Source: Malania oleifera
Taxonomy: Eukaryota; Streptophyta; Magnoliopsida; Santalales; Ximeniaceae
Length of the DNA stretch: 64,000 nt
Assembly (NCBI RefSeq): GCF_029873635.1
Contig: NC_080417.1
Span: 31,174,214-31,238,213 of the forward strand
Direction of reading: 5' to 3'
Part shown: piece by piece, positions 32,721 to 43,412 of the stretch
Layout: each line of letters begins with the position of its first letter
Numbering within the stretch: the first letter of the stretch is position 1
Made by a program: the position numbers and the translations under genes
The notes under the pieces: generated by a model
The model's input: only the letters and a program-made list of their open reading frames with translations
Database searches by the model: none
Told to the model about the DNA's origin: nothing

Positions 32721-33571
32721 TGTTAGGGTTTCGTGGTTTTTGTGAAGGAAATGTCAGAGAATGAAATGAAGCTTATTAATACGCCAGTAGTTAAAGAATT
32801 TATAGATGTGTTTCCAGATGAATTACCGAGTTTGCCACCTGATTGTGAGATAGATTTTTCCATTGATTTGTTTCCAGGTACAATGCCGATTTTTAAAGTA
32901 CCGTATCGAATGGCGCTAGCAGAGCTAGTAGAACTGAAGAATCAGTTACAGGATTTACTTAACAAGGGTTTTATACGACCTAGTGTATCACCGTGGGGAG
33001 CTTCAGTACTATTTGTAAAGAAGAAGGACGGGTCTAGGAGGATGTGCATAGATTACAGGGAGATTAATAAAGTGACCATAAAGACAAGTATCCTCTACCC
33101 TATATAGATAATTTATTTGACTAGCTCCAGGGTACACAGGTGTATTCTAAGATTGACCTCAGATCAGGCTATCATCAGGTAAAAGTAAGGACAAAAGATG
33201 TCTCGAAGACAGCTTTCAGGACCAGGTATGGACATTACGAGTTCCTTGTTATGCCATTTGGTTTGATGAATGCTCCTACGATATTTATGGATTTGATGAA
33301 TAGGATCTTCCATCCATATTTAGATCAGTTTGTTTTTGTTTTTATTGATGATGTATTGGTCTATTCGAAGAGTTATGAGGAGCATGAGATACATTTGAGA
33401 CAAGTTTTACAGACACTCAAGGAAAAGAAATTGTATGCCAAGTTCAGTAAATGTGAATTCTGGCTCGAGAAAGTTGTGTTTTTGGGGCATGTTATCTCAG
33501 GGGATGAAATTTATGTGGATCCCAAGAAGATTGATGTGGTAGTGAATTGGGCTAGACCGAGGAACGTCTAA
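32721..33571 (+). pseudogene. Ty3/gypsy element B reverse transcriptase, broken
   Basis: First part (32733-33107): [40 protein letters not shown] and DYREINK, the fingers/palm entry of the gypsy RT. After a frameshift at about 33090 and a stop near 33122 it resumes (33140-33571) with [33 protein letters not shown] and the catalytic FIDDVLVYS (about 33341). The active-site Asp pair survives but the frame does not. It normally copies the element's RNA to DNA inside the particle. Confidence 0.85.
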
Positions 33572-34140
33572 GAGATTATGAGTTTCTTGGGGTTAGCTGG
33601 ATATTACCGTCATTTCGTCGAGGGATTCTCAGCATTATGAGGGCCTCTAACATTACTGACTAGGAAAAATTGAATGGGACGACAGCTGTGAGTAGAGTTT
33701 TCAAGAGTTAAAGCAAAGACTAGTCACAACACCAGTACTAATCATCCCTTCAGGGGGTGAGGGTTATGTCATTTACAATGATGCGTCCTTGAAGGGACTT
33801 GGTTATGTATTGATACAACATAGCAGGGTGGTGGCGTATGCATCCAGACAGTTGAAAGAATATGAAAAGAACTACCCTACCCATGATCTTGAATTGGATG
33901 TAATGGTATACACATTGAAGATTTGGAGGCATTACCTGTATGGCGAACGGTGTGAGATTTTCTCTAACCACAAGCGTTTAAAGTACTTCTTCACCCAGAA
34001 GGAATTGAATATGAGGTAGAGAAGGTGGTTATAGTTAATTAAGGATTTCGATTGTACCATCAATTATCACCTTGGGAAAGTAAACTTGGTAGCTAATGCA
34101 CTAAGTAGGAAGTCTGTGGAATCAACGTTGGTGACTATGG
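33572..34140 (+). pseudogene. Ty3/gypsy element B RNase H, broken
   Basis: Conceptual text includes SFLGLAGYYRHFVEGFS (thumb/connection), [35 protein letters not shown] and [14 protein letters not shown]. The usual TDH of the last motif is SNH, so one acidic catalytic residue is lost. Stops at about 33570 and 34018 interrupt it. A DCTINYHLGKVNLVANALSR motif marks the end of the domain. Confidence 0.75.
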
Positions 34141-34329
34141 AGATCTAGTGTCCGATCATGATGGATCTGGAGAGACTCGGCATCAAATTGATCAAAAGTG
34201 ATCCTCAAGTATGTATCGCCAATTTAGTAGTGCAACCTACCGTGTAGAAAAAGGATTAAAGTTGCTCAGAAGGAAGACCCAAAATTAGCAGAGGTATTAG
34301 TTAGAGTGCAGAATGGTCAGGGGGAGGAA

Positions 34330-35130
34330 TTATGTTTGTCAGATGACGGAGCTTTGCGGTTCCGTTCCTGCCGATGCTGACATTAGGAAGACTATTTTAG
34401 AGGAGGCTCACAAATCTTTGTATACAGTTCATCCCGGTAGTACAAAAATGTACAGGGATCTGCGAGAGTTTTACTAGTGGAGTGGTATAAAAAAGGAATT
34501 TGCCAAGTATGTAGCGCAATGAAAGCTGAGCACCTGAGGCCAGCAAGTCAATTGCAGCCGCTATTTATCCCAAAGTGGAAGTGGGATCATATATCTATGG
34601 ATTTTATCTCAGGGCTACTATCGACATCGCTTGGCGAGAATGCGATTTGGGTGATAGTAGATCGGTTGACTAAGACCACCCATTTCCTCCCTATCAAGAT
34701 TAGCTATTCCCTTAGTCGTTTAGTGGAGATTTATGTTCAGGAGATAGTTTGTTCTCATGGAGTGCCTGTATCCATAGTGTCAGATCGATACCCACGTTTC
34801 ACATCACGTTTCTGGAGGAGTTTACAGGAGGCTTTAGGGTCTTAATTGTCTTTTAGCACGACATTCCATCCTTAGTCAAAAAAGTAGACTGAGAGGACGA
34901 TATAGATATTGGAAGATATGCTCTGAGCGTGCGTATTAGATTTTGGGGTTAGTTGGACTCAGTTCATGCCATTGGTGGAGTTCGTGTATAATAACAGTTA
35001 TCAGGCCAGTATTGGTATGACACCATTTAAGGCACTATATGGTAGAAGATGCCGTTCTCCGTTATACTGGGACAAAATGAGTGAGCGGCGAGTTGTGGGA
35101 CTAGAGCTTGTGCAGCAAGTATATGATAAG
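34330..35130 (+). pseudogene. Ty3/gypsy element B integrase core, broken
   Basis: After a degraded H2C2 zinc region (CQVCSAMKAEHLRPAS preserved), the DDE core is recognisable: WDHISMDFISGL (first Asp), VSIVSDRYPRFTSRFW (second Asp) and TERTI*ILEDML (Glu, with a stop inside). PLVEFVYNNSYQASIGMTPF and LYGRRCRSPLYWD follow. Integrase inserts the cDNA into the chromosome. Several in-frame stops make it non-functional. Confidence 0.8.
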
Positions 35131-35645
35131 GTTCGGCTAATTAAAGATAGAATCAGTACAGCTCAGAGCCGACAGAAAAGTTATGCCGATAATCGCCGCA
35201 AGAATTTGGAATTTGATATTGGTGACATTGTATTTTTGAAGATAGCTCCGTTAAAAGGGGTTATGAGGTTTGGAAGGAAGGGTAAACTTAGCCTTAGGTT
35301 CATCGGTCCATTTGAGATTTTAGAGAAAGTGGGACCAGTTGCCTATAAGTTGCTTTACCACTTGTGCTATCCAGGATGCACGACGTGTTCCACATCTCTA
35401 TGTTGAAGAAATACGTCCCAGAACCTTCTCATATTATCAGTTATGGTGAATTGGAGCTCAGTGATTCACTAGTATATAAGGTGATACCAGTACAAATACT
35501 GGATAGAAGAGAATAGGAATTGTGTAACAAGAAGATTCTTTTAGTAAAGGTTCTATGGAGAAATCACCTGATAGAAGAGGCTTCTTGGGAGCTCGAGGAA
35601 TAGATAAGATAGAAATACTTGCAGTTTTTCCTCGGGGTTCAGTTA
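35131..35645 (+). pseudogene. Element B integrase C-terminus with chromodomain-like tail
   Basis: DIVFLKIAPLKGVMRFGRKG (the GPY/F region, with RFIGPFEILEKVGPVAYKL) runs to 35406. A frameshift precedes the tail: VPVQILDRRE, then ILLVKVLWRNHLIEEASWEL. The KVLWRNH...ASWE pattern is the hallmark of the C-terminal chromodomain of Tekay/Del chromoviruses, which steer integration into heterochromatin. Confidence 0.75.
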
Positions 35646-35890
35646 TGATTAAAGAAAATATAAGTGATTGTATAATGTTTCTTTTGCAGGTACATGTAAT
35701 AATTTAGTTAGTTAGTAATATTTTAGTTTTGGGGGAATTTTTATTTTACTTATGTAATCTCCCAGGACTTGGAATGTAATCACGGTATTCCTCCGCCATA
35801 AATGAGAGTAAGTAATAAAATAATTAGACCTTTTTTCCTTTAAAGGATGATGAGTTGTATGAATAGTAAATTTCGAGGACGAAATTTTAT

Positions 35891-35903
35891 AAAGAGGGGA
35901 GAA
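35891..35903 (+). other. Polypurine tract of the gypsy element
   Basis: AAAGAGGGGAGAA directly before TGTAATGACTCG, marking the start of the 3' LTR. Confidence 0.75.
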
Positions 35904-36116
35904 TGTAATGACTCGAAGAATAATGGTATTTATATAATAGAAAGAGAGAGAAAATGGAAATATAAAAAAACGGTGGCATTGTGGGCTCGTCGACGAGGGT
36001 ACGCTTCATTAACGAGAAGATACCGAGAGGATATTTGGGCGACTCTAAATTTTGTCGACGAGTAGCCTTCTTGACCTCGTCGACGAGGGAACGTGGCTCA
36101 TCGACGAAGGTCAGTG

Positions 36117-36124
36117 TATAAATA
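36117..36124 (+). promoter_or_regulatory. LTR TATA box
   Basis: TATAAATA 218 nt before the GTAAGG donor at 36335. Confidence 0.6.
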
Positions 36125-36334
36125 GGCCAAACTTCATTTTTTTGGCTGAAAATCGACGTGACCAGTCTGTCTCTCTCCTCCCTTCGTTTTCCCTCCCTTC
36201 TCTCTAAGTTTCTGTGCCATATTTATACTGGTTCGGCGATCTGAAGCAATCATGACACTCCTGGGTAAGTTCTCTGCATATCTGCTGGAGTGGATCGTCG
36301 GTGGGCTTAGTTTGAAATTCATCCTTGAATCAAG

Positions 36335-37590
36335 GTAAGGCTATTTATTTAGAATTTGATCTTCCCATAGTTATAGGAAATGTTATTCATGGAGAAATAC
36401 TGAAGTTTAGTTGTACGAGTTGTCATTTTCAGGGTATAGAATGGGGAACCCTGCGGCGGCAGGACCAGCATATTTTAGGGGGGTTTCTTTTCAAGTAATC
36501 AGGTAAGGGAATAAACTAAAGCAGTTATTTTTCCATGAAAATTATTATTCATTGATTAATAGAATTGTACTCAAGAAAGCATGTATTATATTTGAATATC
36601 ATTGAGAAAATGCATATTTGGAAAAATACTGCTGTTATACAGGAAATATGATTTTAGAATGAAATGTATGGTTTTATTTTGCATCGTGTGGCATGAATAT
36701 TATTTTACAAGAAAAGTATTATGTTATAGCAAATTTTATGAATGAAGTATATTTTTAGAAATTATGCAATAATGCAGTACATTATGGTCTTAAAATACAT
36801 GATAAATGAATTATTTATTCAAAATGATATGTATGAAATATTCAGCGCAAGACCGTGATTGATAGCCGACACAAGGCCGTGTTTTACGTATGATTTCGGC
36901 GCAAGGCTGTATTTATGAATGTTCGGCGCAAGGCCATAGATATGAAAGAAATCGGTGCAAGGCCGTACATATATATGTATGTATGTTATTACAGAAATTG
37001 CTATCGATTGAGTTATATTAGATAAATATATTATCATGTATTATATGTTATCAGAACTTGGATGTTAGTTTAGTTCAGTTCCACGAGCATGGTACCGTAG
37101 CTATATAGATCAGATTATTATGTTCAAACTTGTGCTAACCGCCCTTACTAGTAGAGGGGGTGGGAGATGGATAGTCGATGTGGCTTTCAGTGTAGAGTTG
37201 TAGACGTCCACCTGGCAATCCGGACCAGGATGTGGCAGGCCCATCGTACTTACAGACATTTTTGACTTGACAGTGGTCGGCCAGCCATTGTCGGGTCCCA
37301 CCTTTGGGTTGCACAACTCGTCATGGGGGGTAATACATGACATCAACTATCTATACATCCTGGGTAAATTATAGTATTATCAGTTATATCAGACATTTCA
37401 TGATCAGTATGAATTATTAGAAATTATGAAAGTATATGATTATTCAATTTGTTATGATGAATGTTTTCTAGCATATGAAATGTACTGTATATCTACTATA
37501 GCATTAAATGTTCATGCTGCCACACAACTGTATTTAGTTTATTTTCCCTTACTAGGAAGTATCTCACCTCCAACATTAAATCATTTTCAG
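36335..37590 (+). other. Putative intron inside the LTR
   Basis: Donor CAAG/GTAAGG at 36335, acceptor TAAATCATTTTCAG ending at 37590, about 1,256 nt. The intron contains repeated GGCGCAAGGCCGT-like phrases (36843-36970) and the GCACAAC...TCATGGGGGG block. Confidence 0.45.
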
Positions 37591-37917
37591 GAAACCCAGA
37601 AAGACCGGCGAATCGAGGCTATCGTTGAGATAGTGTGTTACTACCCTGTTAGGAGGGTAAGTTTTGATCTAGGAACAGGATAGGTTCCTAGATATATACA
37701 TAATTTTTGTATTTTTGGGAGATTGTATATAAATACAGTGCTTTGGATTATAGTTGACTCTGGTATTATGTATTTTATGGTTAATGAATGTCGATTACAT
37801 TTACTGCTGCTTAGGTTTCCATTGTGAATGTCAGATGTGTCCCCGTTACCCATAGGTTCGGGTTGACTTTATTATTAAATATGTTCTATTATATGATAAG
37901 ATAAGAAAGTCATTAAA

Positions 37918-38448
37918 GTATTGCTTGTTTTGTAAAAAAATTTTGGAACTATTTTAATTGTTTGCACTGTGCATGTTAGTATGTCATGATAACACTTAAA
38001 TGTCACATACTGATATAATCTGATTCTTCCTTACTAAGAGGTGTCTCACCCCTACTGTACGTACATATTTTTCAGGTCTTTTGAGTAACCGGAACTAGGG
38101 TTCTTGTGTTGGGAGCATAGTGGTTGGTGTACTGCGAAAGGTACTTGGGTAAGTATTAGGACTGTTTTGGGTTGCCTTTTGTGGTTTTGGCTGACACCCG
38201 GGTTTTTGTTTTATATTATAGAACTTGGATTCCTTTTGTATAGACTCTGGTGTTGTACAAGATATGTATAAAAAGTCATTTTTCCGTTGTATATCTGTGA
38301 TGTGTATAGATGTGTATAGGGTGCCTAGGAACCCTGCGGGGTTGGACCCTCTTTCATTGTGCTGTGTCATTGATGATTTGTATGATTTAGGGACAAGTTA
38401 GGTTACTTATTCACCATTGGGTCCCATTTTCGGATTCGAGGCGTGACA
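37918..38448 (+). mobile_element. 3' part of a family B LTR
   Basis: About 531 bp matching the last 520 bp of the 28786-30662 LTR (CTGATATAATCTGATTCTTC, GTGTCTCACCCCTAC, ATTTTTCAGGTC, end GAGGCGTGACA). Its own 5' part is missing; it abuts the end of the family A LTR. Confidence 0.75.
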
Positions 38449-38582
38449 GAATATATATATATATATATATAATGTATATTTTTGTGTGATTAATTTCTTT
38501 GCATGTGTATTTCACAAATTCATGAAAGGGAGTAATTTTAAAGATTTATTAAATTTAATTGGTTGAATAATTTTTTATTAAT
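38449..38582. other. (AT)n tract and AT-rich spacer
   Basis: (AT)n at 38451-38470, then AT-rich unique sequence without features. Confidence 0.5.
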
Positions 38583-38825
38583 TAGGTACTGTTCGTAAGA
38601 ACGAGCATGTACGGGGTGCTCATACCTTTCTCTCGCGTAACCGATCTCCCGATCTCTGCTTTGTAACGCAAACCTATTCTACCCTCAATTGGGTAGTAAT
38701 CAAGTGTTCTACCATACTAAAAAGTTAGTAGCGACTCTATTCTTATTTTTTTCGAAAAAAAAAATACTATTTTTATTTCGCTACCCCGGAGCACCCGGTG
38801 CTTCAGTACATCGCGACACCCGCAA
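38583..38825 (-). mobile_element. Inverted fragment of the Ogre/Tat-like LTR
   Basis: On the minus strand it reads GTGTCGCGATG ... GAGTCGCTACTAAC ... AGAACACTTGATTACTACCC ... GGTTACGCGAGAGAAAGGTA ... CGTTCTTACGAACAGTACC, paralleling 11961-12250. Only the first ~240 bp of that LTR type are present. Confidence 0.65.
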
Positions 38826-39442
38826 TCTTTTGAAAAATGAAAATATGGACAAAAGAAAGAAAAAACAAGAAGAGGGTATGAGTAATGAGTAGATAATTTG
38901 AAAAAGTGGAAAAGGTAAGAGTGGCATCCACCATCGCCATCAACTATTAACCTACTTCTTTCTCCATCCATCTTCTATTGTCCATCCAATGAGGACCTTT
39001 AGACCCTCTACTCTCTCTCTCCTTGTAGTTCTTCACATTTTCTATACCATATACACACACACACACACTCACACTGCAGCTTCCCACTCAAATTAAGCCA
39101 GTCTTCGATGAAGGCAGACAGCCCCCACTCCATTGCTGCTTTGACCCAACACATTATTGCCCTTTCTCATCATTTATTATTAACACTAAGTACACATTTC
39201 ACATCAGATACTTAATCTGTGGCACTGCAATCGGTTGGTTTATTATTTTAAAGGACAAATCGAACTGAATTGAACTTCTTGCTTCAATGGCAATCGAATT
39301 AAACTAAATCAACAGGGTCAGTGCAATTTATGAATTTAGAAATAGAATCAAACTATATTGATCAAAGTTAGCATAATGAAATAAAAGCTGAACCACAAGG
39401 GACTAACTACTAAGAGCTAAAGATTCACATAGAGGGTTAAGA
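38826..39442. other. Intergenic, nothing recognised
   Basis: AT-rich with a short (AC)n run at about 39053-39068. No coding frame worth calling. Confidence 0.4.
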
Positions 39443-39640
39443 TTTTTTTTTTTTCACTAAAGGAGGGCGACACCTCCAATTATTTATTGATATACCTTCA
39501 CTTTTGATGGAAAAATACTGTAGTTATGAGACTAGCATTGGGAGTTTATAGATAAAAAAATATTAAGGGTCTCACAAAAACAACACCAACAACCAAGCAA
39601 AATAGGATTACAAATTCAAACAAAATTAAATAAGAAATAA
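39443..39640 (-). mobile_element. Probable LINE 3' end with poly(A)
   Basis: Read on the minus strand, an AATAAATAATTGGAGGTGTCG-type 3' end is followed by a 12-nt poly(A) (the T run at 39443-39454), the form of a plant LINE tail. No reverse-transcriptase text is visible, so only the 3' UTR is present. Confidence 0.4.
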
Positions 39641-40604
39641 ATCTAAATAGGCCTATCAAAAACAAAAATAATAAAATAAACTACAATCAAAAGATCTAAA
39701 CCAACCAAACCGAAAATCGAATTAAAGAAAGTTTGATTGTCATAAGTAGAATTGAATTGAATTTTCTTAGAAATTGAACCAATTCGATTTGGTCAGTTTT
39801 TTAATTTAAATCGATTTGTGTATATTATAAACTTAATTCGTCTCTTTTTATATGTCTCAATGTCTAAGCTTGACTTATTAAGGAAAGTATGTTGAGAATT
39901 GTGATTTTGTCAAATATATAAAGAGGTTTATTTCATCTCAGGAGAGTTTTCTGAAATTTTGAAATCTCAAGAGACGTCCAGTTTGTCAAATTTCAACAAA
40001 GGTACGTGTCTTTTACTTGTAAGAAAAATAACCATAAATAATAATAATTACACAAAAATAAATAGTAGCTATTATTATAAAAAAATATATATTACAACAA
40101 CAATAACAATGAAAAAGAATAGTTGCTTATTATTATAAATAACAAGAAAATCCAAAAAAAAATAATTATTTTTTGTTATATAAAAATTTTAAAAAATATT
40201 ACGCTATAAAAGGAATTTTTTTATAAAAAATAATGTTAAATTGAAACCATATATTTGCAAAATTATTGATGTTAGAAAGAAATCAAAACTGCATTTCACG
40301 ACCTTCTATTTTATTTATCAAACACAATATTTCAATTTCTTTCCAACATTTATAATTTTTCAAACTTTTATTTTCTTACTGTTTCAGTTATACTCTGCAA
40401 ATAATGTCGCGGAGGAGCGGTGGAGGGTTTATAATCTTATAGTTGAAACTACGGGCGAAGCCTAGGTCACGAGTTTAAATTTGAATGGCTATTAGGCTCA
40501 TTACCCTCAATATATCTAACCTAGTTTGAGTTATATAAATGTAATATAGGACTAGAATTGTTTTTTTAACTCGAACCCCTTTTAGTAAAATAAAGAGTAT
40601 AAAA
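39641..40604. other. AT-rich intergenic region
   Basis: Contains AACCAACCAAACCGAAAATCG-like simple sequence around 39695-39860 and long A/T stretches. No gene supported. Confidence 0.4.
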
Positions 40605-42010
40605 AAGGTCGGGTCAAACAACATTGAATTAATGCAATAATTTTAATTATTTTTCACTTAAATTAAATTATGTTGTAATTATGTTGAATGAGAAATGTTG
40701 CAAATTAACTAGTTAGTAGCCATCTCTACCCTTTTTAGCAAGCCAAAAAAGTCTAACTAGTCTGATCCACAAGTTGCAAGAAATGTTGAAGAGTCAAAAT
40801 ACTTATACAAATTGTACATGTGCACTGCTACAATATATATCACACGTGCATTTTGAAAATGAATGTGCCATAAAAACTTCAAATATGCATTTTTCAAATT
40901 ACAATATACCTTGCATCGGGAGTAGAATCACGGGTTTTAAAGATTCGGGTCAAACACCATCAAATTAATATCAAAATTTTAATTATTTTTGTCGATTTGA
41001 ATGCGTAGCGAAAACACACACAACTCGAATCTAAACAAGTAATGCAAGCACGCAATGATGAATATACGGAAACAAGCAATCACAATAAGAATAAAGGAAA
41101 GTAATAAAATCAATGACACAAGAATTTATGTGATTCGATAATTTGCCTACGTCCATAAGAACAAATGATTGATTTTCACTATCAGATTGTAAAGTTTACA
41201 TCAAGAGTTACAAAATATAATTTATATATTAACCCTATGCGTACAAAAGACTTATATTATGTCAAATACTCCTATAGCAATCTCTGGAGAAAAATAATTT
41301 GAAATCTCTCGATTTAAAATTTGTGATCTGTGCCGAACAAAACTGTCAACGATATGGATTGAAATCGTTGACGGTTTCTTCCTGCAGCTCAACTATCTTG
41401 TTTTGTGCTTCACCATGTTTTTTCGGCGCATGTATTCCACTCAATATGAGTCACATCTCCAACATTTTTCATTTTATTTTATTTGATATTATAATAATAT
41501 GCAATAACAAATAATGCAAATCAACTAGGTCATAGTCATTTCCACACTTTTTAGCATACCACAAAGTGTAGCTAGTTTGGTACACAAATTAATCCACAGA
41601 AATGTAATATTTGTGCACTGTTATAATTAAAGATACTCAAAATGAATTTGTGAGTTCAAGTTCCAGACTAAAAATTCTGCATTCCAGTTTGACTCTCCTA
41701 TGAGTGTAAAGAACAATAATCTCTAAGGAAGCGTCCTGAGGAATCCTGCTTAGCAATCTAGGCCACGTAGGCAACGAGGGCCTTCACTCTGCTTCACCAC
41801 CTCATTATTATGGAGCAAGCCGGAGTCGATTTCCGATTTATCGTCTAGTATCTGAACTTTCAAATTACAATTTTGCATTGGGCATCAAATAATAGATTTT
41901 TTTTTTTTTAAAGACAAAATTAATACAATAAAGAGTAAGATATTAAAGAGTCGGGTCAAACACTTTCAAATTAATGCAAAAAATTTGATTATTTTTTTCA
42001 TTTGCATGCA
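40605..42010 (+). repeat. Degenerate tandem duplication with GGGTCAAACA anchors
   Basis: GTCGGGTCAAACA...AAATTAATGCAA...TTTTAATTATTTTT occurs at about 40608 and 41950, and as TTCGGGTCAAACACC at about 40947. A second shared block (GCAAATTAACTAG ... CTTTTTAGCA ... TGTGCACTG) occurs at about 40700-40830 and 41517-41630. Units have diverged strongly. A solo LTR (40990-41464) interrupts the second one. Confidence 0.55.
40990..41464. mobile_element. Short solo copia-like LTR
   Basis: TGTCGATTTGAATGCG...CACATCTCCAACA, 475 bp, with near-matching flanks ATTTT/TTTTT. It shows the AAGAATTTATGTGATTCG...TTGCCTACGTCCA block related to the ACGTGGTTCG...CTACGTCCACG block of copia LTRs, and AACGATATGG/AATCGTTGACGG motifs. 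Confidence 0.55.
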
Positions 42011-43189
42011 CCCCGGACTGCTCTTTTAACCATACATGCTATGCATCTAAACCTTCTTTTTTTTTGGGAGACGCAAAACTTGACCCTCCCACAAGATGGA
42101 GACTCCCTCCTCTGCTCAATTAGCTCCATGCACTTTATCCCTCTCCCTTTTTGACTAACAATTATCTCAAGTGCTTCACTTTGGCTACCATCCCCCCAAC
42201 CCCTATACTTATTTATTTATTTTAAAGCTTAGTGCAGTCCTTGCATTGAGAGGGCATAACCTCTTGTTCCTCTAACAGAGAGCTAATCCATCGCTCACAA
42301 GTTGGGAGTTGCGAGCTGCTCTTCCTATCAAGGAATAGAGTAATTGACTTCTAAAAAAGGAGGCGTGCGACTCTCTGAAGTTCTACAGACTCTGTATCCT
42401 TCGATCACTATGATGTGTGGTCGCCCCGTTAGCATCTCCGATCTGAGATAAAGGATTACTCCATTAGGTCTTCTCGGTCCGATTATTTATTTATTTGTTT
42501 ATTTGATGATATGGGTCAATCAGAAATTAAAAAACCAAAGAGGATTATTAGTTGATTAATAAGTTATAAACTTGTTTTTTAACATATAGAGTTTATTTTG
42601 GATGAGGAATTTTATTTGAGGGGAAAAAAATTAGTTCTCTATGATAATTTTCCATTATATTAAATGTTATTAAAATAAAATTTTAATTTTAATATGATGG
42701 AGAAAAAGGGAGCGTAGATAATGGATTAAGTCAAAATGTTATTTAATGATATATTATATATTTGTGTGAATTTAAAAAAAAAATATTATATAAAATTATA
42801 TTAAATTTTATCTAAATTTACTCTAATTTCAATTCAAGATCCAAAATTCAAAACTCTCATACACCCACTATAACTAAAATTCATTAATTTTAATTGGAAT
42901 AGTTATCATATGCATATTCTAATTTTATAAATATTAAAAAAATAAATATTTCTCAAGCAAGAATTTGGACTCTAAAATTGAAATTATGTGAATTTGAAAA
43001 AAAAGATATTGTATGGAGTTTTTTTTTTTTTTTTAATTTACACAAATTTAATTCTGAATAACGAAATACATGCATTTACCTTTGTTGCTTTTGGGAGAAT
43101 AAATTTTATACTTTAAATTTAAATTTGAACAAATTTAAATAAATTTTAATATCTTATTCAAATCCAATTCAAAACATAGATTTAAAATA
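42011..43189. other. Intergenic region with one unexplained GC-richer block
   Basis: 42230-42480 is GC-richer and less repetitive than its surroundings, and no reading frame fits it. The rest (42480-43189) is AT-rich with no feature recognised. Confidence 0.35.
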
Positions 43190-43412
43190 TTTGAAAGTTG
43201 TTTTTGCGAAAAATCAAAGGGGCAGATCATGGGCCTGGGCCTTGAAGCCCAATTGCATTAGTGGTTTTCCTTGGCCTGAAATTCCTCAATCAAACACAAA
43301 GCTGCACCGCCCTTTTGGAAAACCAACCTCTGGAGGATTTAGGAGAAAGAAGCGCGGAAGAGGAAACTCTAGGGTTTTAGATAAGGTTCTTTTTTTAAAT
43401 AAAAATTATTAA
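43190..43412 (+). promoter_or_regulatory. Promoter-like segment with site II and telo-box motifs
   Basis: Two overlapping TGGGCC (site II) motifs at 43230-43241, AAGCCCA just after, and CTAGGGTTTTAG (telo-box) at 43369-43380. In plants this combination marks promoters of translation and growth genes. No gene downstream is recognisable, and the 73-codon frame here has no known motif, so it may be a promoter relic or the start of a gene too degraded to see. Confidence 0.35.

Larger units (their letters stand above)
35904..37917 (+). mobile_element. Family A LTR acting as 3' LTR of the chimeric element
   Basis: TGTAATGACTCGAAG...GTCATTAAA (decayed GTCGTTACA), about 2,014 bp. It is related to 5669-7767 and, more closely, to 59785-61805, and not to the 5' LTR at 28786 over most of its length. 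TATAAATA at 36117-36124 follows a GTCGACGA cluster (35985-36100). Confidence 0.8.

Noticed and set aside
28781-38453. Target-site duplication around the chimeric element B
   Set aside because: Left flank (ATGTT) and right flank (GAATA) do not match, and the array spacer does not continue on the right, so no claim of a simple insertion is made.
39641-39860. Satellite-like AACCGAA/AATTCGATT sequence
   Set aside because: Only loosely repetitive with no fixed period; treated as simple AT-rich DNA.
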